NCBI GenBank assembly: GCA_963855995.1
Contig: OY979720.1
Span: 3,598,501-3,662,500, forward strand
Origin: Muricea muricata
Lineage: Eukaryota > Cnidaria > Anthozoa > Malacalcyonacea > Plexauridae
DNA: 64,000 nt
Reading direction: 5' to 3'
The position numbers and the translations under genes were made by a program. A model generated the notes under the pieces. The model saw only the letters and a program-made list of their open reading frames with translations. It was not told the DNA's origin and did not search any database. Positions 9,695 to 21,946 of this stretch are shown here, in pieces (within the stretch, counting starts at the first letter, position 1; each line of letters starts with the position of its first letter).

Positions 9695-12600
9695 TAGTAT
9701 TCTAACTATGAACTAAACTGTAGTTTAAAAACATAAGATATTGTGCATCAATTGTTTTATCATGTAATTAAGGAAAATATAACTTTTATAGAGAAATTTT
9801 ATTGTTGCATGATATTATCGTTTTTAATTTTGGAGACTTCACAGGAAACGATCCTAGGTACACATAGTCTAAGTTGTGTACACCTAGACTGAAATAATGT
9901 CACAATTTAGACCTTTCAGCAAAGTTGTCATATCATGCTTGCCATTTACGGGGGTCGTGAGGGGGAGTCCCTGTTCCCATTTCCCGGACCAAATTTCGAC
10001 TAAATCCCATTGTTCAACGTCACAAATCCCACAATCCCAGTGCATGGAGTCTCATTTTTACCGGCAAAAATAAGCAATTCCTATAGGTCCTATTTTAAGA
10101 TGGTCTTCCACCGCAGAAGTTTTTTTAATTCTTTTTAATCAAGGTTCAACCAGCATTAAATTAATGTTTGGGTACTTTAGGTCCTGATGTCCACTACGAA
10201 GTATCCAAGGGTCCCCGAGTACCTAGGCACAGGTATTTGGCCCAAATACCAAAATGTAACTACGATATACTTAACTATCACCAAAGGGAGATCACATCAC
10301 ATTGCACGACACATCACTGATATATCATCAACTACTTTACACCATCTATACCTAATAACTACTTAAACCTAACGCGTCAGTGGCGTCACATAGTCCATGA
10401 CATATCACGTGAGGGCATCAATCATAGCAGAAGCAGAAGTAAACGGCCACTCAAAAACATCTCCCAGCATCCCGGTACGTCAGTACTGTCATTTAAATTA
10501 AAGTCTATAGTTCGAAAACACCCGCTGGTGTGAGCATCATAAATAATTGCGACAGGTGAACTTAGCACGCAGAAGCAAAACAATATTTTACTTAAAGCTG
10601 CAATTTTCGACGACTTGGAGGCTTAATTTTCCCACAATAAAGAATCCCGGTGTTAATATAGAAAGTTGGAAATTGAAAGGTATGTTATGAAGGGGAATGC
10701 TAGGATATACAGAGAAATATTCTGTAGATATGTTGAATAAATGCTGCGTTCATCCAATGCAAAACGCATACAAATAGCAGGTACCCTATGTATAATAGAT
10801 CCGCTATTCCTGTGAACGAATTGTAAAAAATCAAATATAACTGATGGGACTTAACAAAAGGAAGGTAACTCACGCGCGCTTTTTTCATCTAATTCCCACG
10901 CTTGGCTCAAACGAGGCCAAGAGAAGTTAACATGTATATCGATTATCGGGCATAATTTGTTGTGCATGACAACTGTGTTGTGGGAATGGATATGTTTATA
11001 TAGTCAAACAAAAGTTAGGTTTTTTTCTTGAATTATAATTCTTATTTGTAAACGTTTTTATTGCAACATATATGGATCGCATGCATCACATTTCATTACG
11101 TAAGGTTCAAATTTGACAATGAAACAATACATAAAATGCGCGGACGAAACTTTATGGGCTCAGAATGTGCGAAATGGGTGTGCAAACAATGCAGCATGCG
11201 TGACTAAACATGCCAGCAGCATATTTGCAATATTTTAACTACAGGTACGCCTATACGACTTTGCCACAAGAACGAGAGTTGATGAGAGTTACATAAGAAA
11301 CGTACCTTTAGTGAGTTGTATGAAGTTAAGATACTTTAGAACAATACTTTAAACTTGTCAGGCTCTTCATCCGCATCACATCTGATTAATAATTAACATT
11401 AGTTCCCGCTGGGGCATCTTGGGTAGCTGACACTTCTTGTCTAGTCATTGATTGATGTGTTGCGGTTGCACGTAGGCGTTGGAGCAGGTGGTTAGAACAT
11501 TGGGAAAACAGGTGTTGCATCATACGGGACTACTGCATTTAGTTGTTGGAAGTGGAGCATCAGGGCTAATAGTTTTAGTTGTTGAAAAATAAGGCTAGTA
11601 GATGCTGGAGAATACTGTCTGATGTTAGTTGTAGGCGTTCACCCTCGCTTCTGTTTTCTCGATGTCCTGCCAAGCACAATGCAAACATATACACTCTTCA
11701 TCCATTCGATGGAAATTTCCCAGGTCAATTTTAGGACTAATTCTACTCGTGTTAACTTAATGCTCCTGATTAAACTTCTAGACAGTGCGTCATCAGGTCT
11801 AAAATTCTTGCGTTATTTTATTTTCGAAATCTTATCACGACAATTTGTCGTGTTGAAATATTGTAAGTTAACTACAAACTGTACAGATTTTGAATAAACA
11901 TAGTCCTCAGTTAAGCGCTACCTAATTAATCTGCAATGCTAAAAATTCAAGGAACACTGTTAACTATTCAAATTTATCGCAATAATTTTAACAGCTAAAA
12001 TCGGTCAAAAAGTTACAGAATAAGATTGGTAGCATCACGGTTATGCTTAATTCGTGTATTGACAATCGCTGTGCAAGTCTGTGCAGTGTAAAACCTCGCG
12101 AATTCGTAGACCTAGACAAGATAAGGAGGAATTCAGATACTTTTACAAATGCGGAATCTTTTGCACTAGTGTAAACGGGGTCTTAATTGACATTTATTGA
12201 ATGACGCAATATTGAACAAACAAGTTTATTATCTTAATCGGATTAGTCATAAGTAAGTTTAATGAAAGCGAGCAACTTTCACTACTGTACTGAAATTAAT
12301 CAAAATAATCCGCGCCTCGGAGCTGAATACGAGAAATTGTGTGTTTTGCAGTAAGAGCTAGCGATCAATATAGGTATGATATCTGGTTAATTTCACTTGC
12401 TAAATATTTGTACAGAACATGTATTCAGTTTCATCAGTTGTGGTAGATTTGTAGTAGATTTTAATGCGAATGCCATTATATGATATATAACATTTGATAT
12501 ATAACATTTACGGCATAAAACTAAGAATAAAAAGAGATGTGATAGGTTGACTGTCGTCAATCTTATTAGCCCGGCGTGTTAGTTAAATGACGATTGTATG

Positions 12601-14053
12601 CCACAACTACACGAGTTATAGGCTAGTAAAAATTTTGTAATTGACCGAATTCCTCACTAAATAACGCACACGCATACGCATATGATGTCATGATAAAAGA
12701 CTGCACTCGTGTGTTAGAATGTTTCAAATTTTCAATATTGGTGTTTATGGTGTTACTCTACGTTTTTTATCCATGTCGAGCAAATCGGGAAAACATGGCT
12801 GATCACGGAGGGAATCTAACCATCCACTGCTCTGCCAACTCAGCTACTTGGTCACGTCGGTAGGAATAAATGAATATTTCGAAACTGAATTTAGTTTTTT
12901 CGATATCATGTTATTAATGTTGCTCCATAGCATATTCATATACTTCGTACTTATCATCTCCTATGACTATGTCATGCTCCCATTGATCATAGACGCATAA
13001 GTTGCTCGTTTGACTCGCAAAACTATGCTTATTTCCCAAAACAAAGACTGCATCAGGCATGGCACCATGAAGACTAGTTTATTTTTAGCCAAGCTAATTT
13101 ATACTTCGCCATCTCATTGTTATGAACATGCGGAAGCGATGTTTGGTTCCTCTTATATATTATAAAGAGTCTTTCTTCTCCGAGGCAAAAAGCTAAAGCT
13201 TAGCCTTAGTGCGTCATAAACACCCATCATCCAAATACAGCTTGATCGACAGGTAAAAACTTGGTAGGTGTAAGCTTCAGCACACCATCTTTTAAATATT
13301 GTATCATAGACAAAAGTGTTATTTCAGTTTAGTCAGCATTATATTGCTTGCCACCAGTGCTGCCTGGGTAGTTACAGCCAGGCAGTGGTTATATAGCAAG
13401 TCAAATTGTTATTTCGCCGTGTTTTTATCAGTTAAACGTTTTACATAAATTATACTTCTGCTGGGAATTTAACCACCAACAGAGGCTGATTGTACACCGT
13501 TTAACCTGAATTGTGTACATAGACATTACAAAATGTAAACTAGTAAGTATATTTAAGAATACCAGATTGGATAAATTTTAGCCGCTTATTTGCCGTACAC
13601 GGTTGGCGGGCTACGACCCCGGCGCCACGAGGCTTCCAGCCTTATAGCTACAGCTTGCGAGGACACAAATAACTTTTTCAAAAGGAAGAAAACAAAATTT
13701 TCATCAGATCAACATTAGAGCACCTTAAACATGAAAACAAAAGGGAAATTTTGTAAGATGCCACGCTGCAACCCCTCAGTACCACCGTACTTCATTTTCT
13801 CATATCGAAGTCGTACTTAATTTTTAAAGCGTGAGCACAAGATTAAAATATTTTATATTCTTGTTGTGACTTGTGAGTACTTATACTTTAGCTGCCCATG
13901 CTTCCTCATTATAAGGAGAGAATCGCCAATAAGTTCGCCAGTAAATCGCAGTTCCTGTTCGTAGGTGACTTATAATCTGCCAAATATCTCATCAACCATT
14001 AAACTTAAATTTCTCACAAACCAGACTAACTCCTTTGCAGATAATAAAAAGAA
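9695..14053. other. 4.4-kb intergenic stretch, no gene recognised
   Basis: No open frame with homology or good splice context was found. The stretch 9960-10260 is GC-richer and punctuated with CCC/GGG runs and may be an old repeat. A tRNA-like SINE fragment is noted separately at 12770-12865. The last 200 bp before 14054 should contain the CAP copy B promoter, but I see no clear core motif. Confidence 0.4.
12770..12865 (-). repeat. possible tRNA-derived SINE fragment
   Basis: On the minus strand an A-box-like stretch TAGCTGAGTTGGCAGAGC (12829-12846) is followed by a B-box-like GGTTAGATTCC (12811-12821). The anticodon arm is missing or collapsed, so this is not a functional tRNA. The pair of internal Pol III promoter boxes suggests the head of a tRNA-derived SINE. 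I could not define its ends. Confidence 0.4.
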
Positions 14054-16031
14054 ATGATGAAGCTCGCCTTTTTATCTCTGTGCTGCGTTGCAGGTAAATA
14101 TCAGTACTTTATATTACACACTTCCAACTGAAAAATTCCATATTTTGTGCTAATGATTTGTGTTTTACTTAACCTTTCAAATAACTGATTTCGGTACGTT
14201 AATCTGATAGCGCTGAAAATGCTAATGAACCTTGACTGAAATCCATTCCAACCTGCGCGTCTCTAGCCGCAACCCTGTCTACTTCAACGCGAAGTGAAGG
14301 ATAGAATCCAAAAGTTGTTTTGATGTTTAGACACAAGAGAGGCTTCGCATGCTGCATATAAACTGTGTAATAATGCGAAGAGCATGACCTGCAAGGTTGA
14401 TCGCACACATACCTCAAAAAGAGTGCACGGTTAAAGCAATCTTTGTTTACTAAAAGCAGCAGGAGGATCCCAGTTTTGTTTGATGTGGTTCACGAATTAT
14501 TTTTCTTATCTTGCAAAGATTCATATCATTTGTACATGCATGCAGTAAAAAATCTTTGATTGACGAAATGCTGCACAAAAACCGCGATATTTGTTAAAAC
14601 GTTTACATACCTTGTTTTCTTGCGATCGCGCTTGTTAATTCATATTCGTACTTCATGGTTAGTTCTACAGGTATCACTGATAGCTGTTCACGCTACACAT
14701 CCTTTGAACAAAACTGAATGCGTTAAATGGCACAACAAGTACCGTCAAAAACATCAGGTAAATAAGTTTTTTTAGTTTTCTCAATCTTTAAACCTTTTTC
14801 CCGTCGTCTCAGGTAGCTATTCAAAAGCTTTTACTATCCCAGCATTCAACTTCTTTAAAACGTATTTCGCAGGCTCCCGATATTGCGTGGTCTGAAAGTC
14901 TAGCGAGTGATGCACAGGAATGGGCTGACTATCTGGCTGCAAATGACAAATTTGAACACGACCCAAACAGAAAAGGCCAAGGGGAAAATCTGTACGGGAG
15001 TTCTGGAGATAGCGAAAATTCATGTGAACGTGCAACTACAGCGTTCTATAACGAGGTGAAATACTACGACTATGATAAGCCAGGATTCTCATCCAAAACT
15101 GGACATTTCACTCAGGTATACTCTTTTTAGCCTTGAATTTCCAATTTTTTTCTCGTGAAGTATGGTGGCACACTTTTCCAATCAGCCTCTCAGATTTTCT
15201 CATTTCTTTTACAGACACACATCCACTTGTTTTTTTTTCCAGCACCTCTTCCTTGAATTTCATTTTCAACCACCAACCCTTTCCGTCACTCCCCTAAATC
15301 TCATTTTCTTCTCATCCAATGTTCCTCTACGGCATCCCATCTTCGTTTTCTATTTTTCGTCTCTTTTATTTCCACTTCTATTTCCTCCCATTTTCCCTTT
15401 CATTTGATCCTGCTTTCTGTTTTTCACTTCTCCTTATTTGCATTAATCAACTTGTCCTGTTTCACCCCGTGCTACTCGTTTCAATTTTGTTCTTTATTTC
15501 ACCCGGCGTTTCTTCATATTTTGTATCCTTTATGGTACATCCATTTTTCTTACTTTTTGTATTAATTTGTGTTTCTACTCACTTTCCTTCAACTTTTCTT
15601 TTCCCTTTCATTCTTTTCACACCCAACCCATCTACTCTCATTCTGCCAAAATGTCTGCCCTTTTCCCGTTGTCTTTTAAGAGGATTTAGTGTTTTTTATT
15701 TAAGATCCAATATTGTTTTTAAAGAGACTAAACTATAATGCCACTGTAACAAAAAACATACCAAAACAGTCATTTCCAATCTTCTATATTAAAAATTTAA
15801 ACGATGTCTTTACAGGTCGTATGGGTAAAATCAACACAGCTGGGCGTTGCTAAGGCAGAAAGAAAATCTGGTGGAACAGTACTGGTATTTCGTTACTCCC
15901 CACCAGGAAACAGTGGACAATACGCTGAAAATGTCAAACCACCAGTTGGATCTGCTGCACGTCATGGTGCACCAGTGGAGCACATGTTAGCAGTTGGGAT
16001 TTTATCACTTTTCTTACAAAGGCTGATATAG
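14054..16031 (+). CDS. CAP/SCP-domain secreted protein, copy B (197 aa, 4 exons)
   Basis: Exons 14054-14093, 14663-14757, 14873-15115 and 15816-16031 (TAG) join in consistent phase (594 nt). Exons 1-2 give a signal peptide (MMKLAFLSLCCVAVLQVSLIA), then LNKTECVKWHNKYR, the first CAP helix. Exon 3 gives the core with GENLY, a cavity His in EHD and Glu in FYNE. GHFTQ and VVW meet across the last intron, and GVAKAE and FRYSPPGN follow. The fold resembles cytosolic GAPR-1/GLIPR2, but unlike it this protein has a signal peptide and ends in a hydrophobic segment (MLAVGILSLFLQRLI) after a small-residue stretch, which looks like a GPI-anchor signal. CAP proteins bind lipids and are often secreted defence or reproductive factors; the exact role here is unknown. 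Intron 3 is strongly pyrimidine-rich. The gene is convergent with NLR copy B. Confidence 0.88.
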
Positions 16032-16242
16032 ATTTATGTCACGATTTCTTAATATTTGTGCTTGTATGAGCAGGTCCTTAATTTGCCACTTTTATTAATC
16101 ATATATAATTACGTAACTAATATACAGTAATAAATCTATGCTGTAAATCCTTGTAGTAAAATGGCTTGTGAATAAAGCTCATGTTAAAAACTCGCCGGAA
16201 TGTACTAACTAGTTGTCCATCTTGTTCATGTTCATTCAGCTA

Positions 16243-16489
16243 CAATCCTGGACAAAACATTGACGACACTTGGAATTATCTGATCAGTTTTTAGCTTATT
16301 GTAACTATATTAATGAAACTTCCCCCACCGATCAATGTTGGTTTGCGTGTTATAACTACTTCGCATATATTCGACATTGTATTGGGGGCGAGGGGGGCAA
16401 TTGGTGCGAAAACGGAGATGTTTTTTTGGTTTGTAACGTCAAACACGAGTAATTCACTAGAGCGTAGACGATAGTTTTGTCCAGGATTG
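16243..16489. mobile_element. Tc1/mariner-type MITE (247 bp), block B copy
   Basis: Same termini as 1825-2076 (CAATCCTGGACAAAAC and its reverse complement), with TA at 16241-16242 and 16490-16491, in the identical position between CAP and NLR. The internal sequence is diverged by small indels from the block A copy, so the pair can be used to gauge the age of the duplication. Confidence 0.8.
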
Positions 16490-16579
16490 TAGGTCTACTT
16501 ACATCTCTACACACACACATTCGGGCTTCGCCCTCATCAACTATCACCGCATAGAAATCTCGAGCTCGTAATCTAATTG

Positions 16580-16580
<1 letters not shown>

Positions 16581-16650
<70 letters not shown>
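16581..16650. repeat. (TA)n microsatellite, about 70 bp
   Basis: Uninterrupted TA dinucleotides. Block A has only a short TA run at the matching place (about 2097-2109), so the array expanded in block B after duplication. Confidence 0.95.
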
Positions 16651-16652
<2 letters not shown>

Positions 16653-16745
16653 TAGATAAATGTAGTGATAAAAACTATCGTGAGGATAGAATTTAGCGCA
16701 TACAAAATCGTACGGATAGAGTGCTCAATGCGTACGCAGAGCGGT

Positions 16746-16989
<244 letters not shown>

Positions 16990-17713
16990 AAGTAAAACTG
17001 AAGAGTTTTTAAACTGCACCCAAAGATAGCAAAAATTAACGTTTAGTACCAGTCTCTACTGGTTGCTTTTCTTGTTTTACTATAGTGAATTACAACTGAA
17101 AAATTAAACGATACTGTCTTTCTATAAAGCCAAAATATATCTGCCTAAATTTAAGGCGACATATTAATTAATAGCTTGGGAGTATAAAACACGCGTGTAT
17201 ATTGTAATCAGACGATGAACTATACGCAAGTACAACACTCGTATTCAACATCGTCAACAGTCTGGTGTCTATCCAAAACAGGGCCTGCAATTTCCACTAA
17301 TTTTGACCGTAATTTTTTGTCTCAGAAGATACCTTTTAACAATAAACGCATGCAGCACACTGTTACGTTACTAACGTCCAGTTTGTTTGGATTCTTTCGT
17401 TGTTTGTACACCTCCTGTGTATTTTCTTGCTGTAATAATGTTTCAGCTTTCTTCACAAAGTTGTTTGAACCAAAATTAACAAGAATGAAATTAGCAAAAT
17501 GATATAGATTCATTGAAGAATGTAATTCATGGCAATTTCTTTTAAAACGCTCACTTTTAAATAACTGCTGAAAATATAACAAGCATGAGAATAGCATGTA
17601 CACAAGCACATTCTAAATGTTCTTGATTCTCAGAAACGTCAATTATTTCTTGCTGACTACCGTCTTTAGATCAATGAGGAATCAAATTTACTTTGAAATA
17701 AAACAATGAGAAA

Positions 17714-20700
17714 TTATTCTGGAATGACAAGTCTCAAAAACTGAACACTACACTGGCTTGAAACAATAGCGATAAGATCATTTCTAGAATGCGCTACGAT
17801 CCCTGAAAAACCGAAGTCAAAAACGCGTAGTTTGTTCCATTTGGCGACAGTTTTACCATTTGTTAATGTTTCGGCCACTAAGCTGCCTCCAACCTGATTA
17901 ACGCCAATACAATACGAATTACTGGCATAAAACGAATCAATATCCACGAGAGGTACGGAGCTAGTAATCAGCCGCAGCATTCTTGAAGTTTCGAGTTCGA
18001 CAACAACAATGTACCGCGCCGGAAATAACGCCAACACCCCTCTAGTGCCGTCTGTTGTGATGCAACATTTGACCCTGGTCTCTTTCAGAAGCAATGGCGA
18101 ACTGTCTTTCTTACATGACAAATCTGGCAGTTCTCCAGTGTTTGAAACTATCCAGTGCGGGCCTGAAGCTAGATTCTCTCTCCAAACGCAAAATGTTTTA
18201 CAGGTAGCTGTTAAAATCACTGAACTGCAAGGTGACACTGCTGCACATAAACTCGTGTCAGCAGAAAATTTCTCCACATACTGCAAATAGCCATCCACAC
18301 TTCTTGCAATATTGACTGAACTCTTTTGGTCGATGAAGATGAGTATATCTGAAAAAGTCAGTAATTTCGCGGGTTTCGGGTCGATCTTAACTTCTTTTGC
18401 GCTCGTGGAAGCTAAGTTTCCTTCGTTGGAAATTGGTATCTTAAAGAGACTCGCAAAATCATCAAATATCCAGAGCAAAGCATTTGTCCACCAGCAAGCA
18501 CCTGCGCCATTCAGTTCGAGTTGTAAAACATCAACAATAGAGCAAATCTTAGTGTCCCAAATTGCAACAGAAAGACGACCACCATTTGCACAAGTTGCCA
18601 GAAATGAGCCATCTGGTGAGAAGCAACAAGATGTAATTACATACGGTTCTGGAGCAGACGAAGGTTGAACTGATTTTGTCTGATACCCAACACTGAAAAT
18701 ATTTAAGTTAGAAAAAAATGGCACGACGTACAATTTTTGAACTTTAACCGGAACGGGTCTGGTTGCTTTTAAGTATCGACATGGGCATCCACCATAGTAT
18801 ATGGGTAAACCCACGGGAAGAAGTAGCTGGCTCCATCTCTGTCGCACAACCAAAGTTTCCAACTGATTAACATTAAAATACCGCTCGGATTGATTAGTGT
18901 GATGCAAGACGCAATCACACCAGTGGGAACTTGTAAAGGGAACCAAGAATGGGAAAAAATCCCCTCTTAGACAAGCAGCGAGCAGCGCATCTGGTAGCTG
19001 AAAGACATCAATAATATCAGTGCCATTCCTGGACAGCAAAAGTTGACTCGTTTTATTTCCATCAGGCAGAACGACTCTTCGCTGTATCGTGCAAACACCG
19101 AATGGACCGACATCCTGCGGTATACTACGAATATTGCGCCGATCAACTCTTTGTAGAGTTAATGCATTCCAAACAGTAAACACATCATTCGGGTTTGTAC
19201 GTTGGTATTTCTCCCTCTCCTTACTTGCTACAATAAACAAACCACAATCACTGAAGAAGCTGCAATTAACAGGTCCGCTAGCCTGCAATCGTCCTAACAA
19301 GTTTGCATTCTTTACATCCCATAACTTTATTTCTTCTGAACCATCGCAAGTAACCAGTCTGTTACCTGACGGAGAAAATGAACACGACCACAATGCACCA
19401 TAATCGCCACCGAAAAATGGCACTCGTGATGGCACTCCAAGAAATCGATCATATCTATCATAAAGGAGCATAGAATTGTCTAGGTCAAATATGCTGGAAC
19501 AATGAATTCTAGAATCCAGATTAGTATTAAAGTTGCGTAGTTCTTTAAAGTCTGGCACGTTGAAAATAGAAATCCAACCGTCTTTATATCCGACTGCAAC
19601 AAGCTGTTCGTCAGGCGACACATTTATACATGTGACATCCGTTCGTAAGGAAACTGACATACAAAAATTGTTTGTTATTTGTGTACTACTCAAATCCTCA
19701 AACCAAAAATATTCACTTTGTTCCAACAGTGATCTGGCAAGAGATCTTGTTTCCCTCTTACAATCCGTTCTGTTTGCAACAAACTGCAGATAAAATGAAA
19801 CAGGTTGTGGCGGCCCGTAATTGCGTTGAAAAAGCCTATAATGCCAGTTTATCTCATGCAAAAGTTCCCCAGTTAAGCTTGAAAACGAATTCTTAACAAT
19901 TTTTAGCCATTCACTTTGCATTTTGATACGCTCAAATTTATCTATTGTGGTCCTGGCATGGACAATTTTAACATTAACTGACCAATGATAACTGATTATG
20001 CTGCCAGACCGGATCATATGAGCAATTCCATTGCGTAGAGCATATTTCGTCATCGGAGATGGCTTAAAATTGAAAAACTTATTCAACGAGTTAATTCGAT
20101 TAAACTCCTTCTCACAAGCTATCCACAACGGCTGGTGGCCACTTTGAGAATCAACTGTAAAAGCATGTTCTTTATAGCCATGAGAGGTCAACCAATCAAC
20201 AAATGACTTGTGATAGACTACCATACAGTCTTCGTAAACTGGCAAAATCGAGGACATCACTTCATTAATTGCCTCACGCACTTTGTACTGGGCATTATCG
20301 GGCAGCCCTAGACACTCGGGCAATAAACTCAATGGCAGTTGCCCTTTAGCTGCAACAAGCATTTCAAGAAAAGGCTTTAAATGGACTTCCGAGGAACTGA
20401 GGGTTTGAAGATTATTTTCAAGACGTACCATTTGCTTTCTGTAAAAATCACATATGCCTTTAGGCAAAAAATCGTAAATGTTTTCTCTCGTCAGCTGTTT
20501 CGTTGTTCTGTTCAACTCCATTTGAACGTGATAGGCGTAAAGAAATGATCCTCTGCATTCCCACGCTAATGACTCAAGAAGATTGCTGTTATCACAGATA
20601 CGCGATAGAGAGGTTTGAAGATACTTCAAAATATCATTTGTGTTCTTTTCATAATAAGACTTAATTTCCAAGGGATTGAGATGTTCCAGCTTTTCTTGTA

Positions 20701-21946
20701 CTGAAAGCTCTGGCCTGCTTGTGATTAAAATCTTTATCCATGGTGGTAGTTTAGGAAATTCGTCCGAAATTAATTCTAAAAATTCACTTTTCCCACCAAC
20801 TTCGCTTTCATCCAGTGCATCAATAACCAACAGCACTGGTCCACGGTTTTCCACAGCATGTAGAGGATCGTTGATAAGAACACGAAACGCATCTGATAAC
20901 GTTTCTTTAGAATGGCTTCTTTTCAGTTGATCATTCAGTTTTGCTTTGAAACCTGCCACATTGTCGCACATGATGCTGGCCAACGATTCGATTATCATGC
21001 GTGGATTACGGTAATCTGACTGATTGTACTGGCAAAAATGACAAGCTGCCAGCTGTTCGGCGTACATTTTACAAACCTTGGCAGCGAAAACACTCTTTCC
21101 AACGCCAGGACCAGCGGTCAGAATCATAACCCTAGAATTAGAATCTTTATTGGTAAACCAGTTATTTAATTCATCAAAAAGCCATTGTCTGGTTCCTGAT
21201 AAGAATTTCTCGTTGAGACTTTCTATCTTCCCAGTGAAATTACACTTTCCCAATTTATCCACCTCTGACATGTTTTCAGATCTACACGATTTCTTCTGAA
21301 GTTCTTCTTCAAGTTTGGCAACTTTTGTTAAAACTTCCTTGACGTCAGCATTGGTATCTAGATTAATTTCCTTTAATTCCACTTCTTTTTCATACCACTC
21401 CTTTAATTCTTGGATATAATCATCTTCTTCGGGGCTGAGAGGAGCTTCCTTTAATTCTTTCAACTCAGAACTGGGAACTCCACGATTAATCAATACTTTC
21501 GAGATTTTCTCCCATAATATTTCAAACTCACTGTCGTCGATCTCTGTGCTCGTTCTATGGTAGACCTTATTTCTATAAAATTTGATCCTAGCTATGTCAG
21601 CCGCAATTGACGTGTCCGAATCTGGGGGCAAAGCATTCCATCCAGCTGCTGGCGCGCTCAACCCGCAAATGTTTCGGAAAAGTATGGTGAACAAAGTTAT
21701 ATCAAAGTTTTGTGAATCTGGGGAACCTGGCGAAGCAGGATAAAGCAGCTTCCATTGCAAAGTGTTTATAACCTTGTACCTCAAAGAATTCAGTGACTTT
21801 TTCTTTTTATTGAGTTCTGTAGCTAAAGTCGCAGGGGGATACTTGACGTCAAAGGCTCTTTTCATCATTTGTGTTCCTTTATTAATCAAAAGTCGGCTTA
21901 TTCTCGAGAAGTTGGCTTGATTGTTAAGATTTTGTGAAGAAGCCAT
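17714..21946 (-). CDS. HEPN-NACHT-WD40 protein, NLR-like, copy B (1410 aa)
   Basis: Single-exon paralogue of 2894-7234, near-identical over long runs. DZIP3-type HEPN at the N-terminus, but the RX4-6H motif reads R-NKVY-H (residues 125-130) because the Ala codon of copy A is deleted in frame; a second one-codon loss follows at ELKEINLDT, where copy A reads ELIKEINLDT. The NACHT motifs are intact: GPGVGKS, LLVIDALDE and ILITSRPE. The coiled-coil linker and WD40-like repeats are as in copy A, with one copy of the segment that is doubled there. Differences cluster in the C-terminal propeller (for instance around residues 980-1130), the putative ligand side, more than in the NACHT core. That pattern is an impression from reading the two proteins, not a computed rate. 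Likely an intracellular immune-type sensor with predicted RNase-like HEPN effector; this is inference. Confidence 0.9.
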   Translation of the reverse strand: MASSQNLNNQANFSRISRLLINKGTQMMKRAFDVKYPPATLATELNKKKKSLNSLRYKVINTLQWKLLYPASPGSPDSQNFDITLFTILFRNICGLSAPAAGWNALPPDSDTSIAADIARIKFYRNKVYHRTSTEIDDSEFEILWEKISKVLINRGVPSSELKELKEAPLSPEEDDYIQELKEWYEKEVELKEINLDTNADVKEVLTKVAKLEEELQKKSCRSENMSEVDKLGKCNFTGKIESLNEKFLSGTRQWLFDELNNWFTNKDSNSRVMILTAGPGVGKSVFAAKVCKMYAEQLAACHFCQYNQSDYRNPRMIIESLASIMCDNVAGFKAKLNDQLKRSHSKETLSDAFRVLINDPLHAVENRGPVLLVIDALDESEVGGKSEFLELISDEFPKLPPWIKILITSRPELSVQEKLEHLNPLEIKSYYEKNTNDILKYLQTSLSRICDNSNLLESLAWECRGSFLYAYHVQMELNRTTKQLTRENIYDFLPKGICDFYRKQMVRLENNLQTLSSSEVHLKPFLEMLVAAKGQLPLSLLPECLGLPDNAQYKVREAINEVMSSILPVYEDCMVVYHKSFVDWLTSHGYKEHAFTVDSQSGHQPLWIACEKEFNRINSLNKFFNFKPSPMTKYALRNGIAHMIRSGSIISYHWSVNVKIVHARTTIDKFERIKMQSEWLKIVKNSFSSLTGELLHEINWHYRLFQRNYGPPQPVSFYLQFVANRTDCKRETRSLARSLLEQSEYFWFEDLSSTQITNNFCMSVSLRTDVTCINVSPDEQLVAVGYKDGWISIFNVPDFKELRNFNTNLDSRIHCSSIFDLDNSMLLYDRYDRFLGVPSRVPFFGGDYGALWSCSFSPSGNRLVTCDGSEEIKLWDVKNANLLGRLQASGPVNCSFFSDCGLFIVASKEREKYQRTNPNDVFTVWNALTLQRVDRRNIRSIPQDVGPFGVCTIQRRVVLPDGNKTSQLLLSRNGTDIIDVFQLPDALLAACLRGDFFPFLVPFTSSHWCDCVLHHTNQSERYFNVNQLETLVVRQRWSQLLLPVGLPIYYGGCPCRYLKATRPVPVKVQKLYVVPFFSNLNIFSVGYQTKSVQPSSAPEPYVITSCCFSPDGSFLATCANGGRLSVAIWDTKICSIVDVLQLELNGAGACWWTNALLWIFDDFASLFKIPISNEGNLASTSAKEVKIDPKPAKLLTFSDILIFIDQKSSVNIARSVDGYLQYVEKFSADTSLCAAVSPCSSVILTATCKTFCVWRENLASGPHWIVSNTGELPDLSCKKDSSPLLLKETRVKCCITTDGTRGVLALFPARYIVVVELETSRMLRLITSSVPLVDIDSFYASNSYCIGVNQVGGSLVAETLTNGKTVAKWNKLRVFDFGFSGIVAHSRNDLIAIVSSQCSVQFLRLVIPE

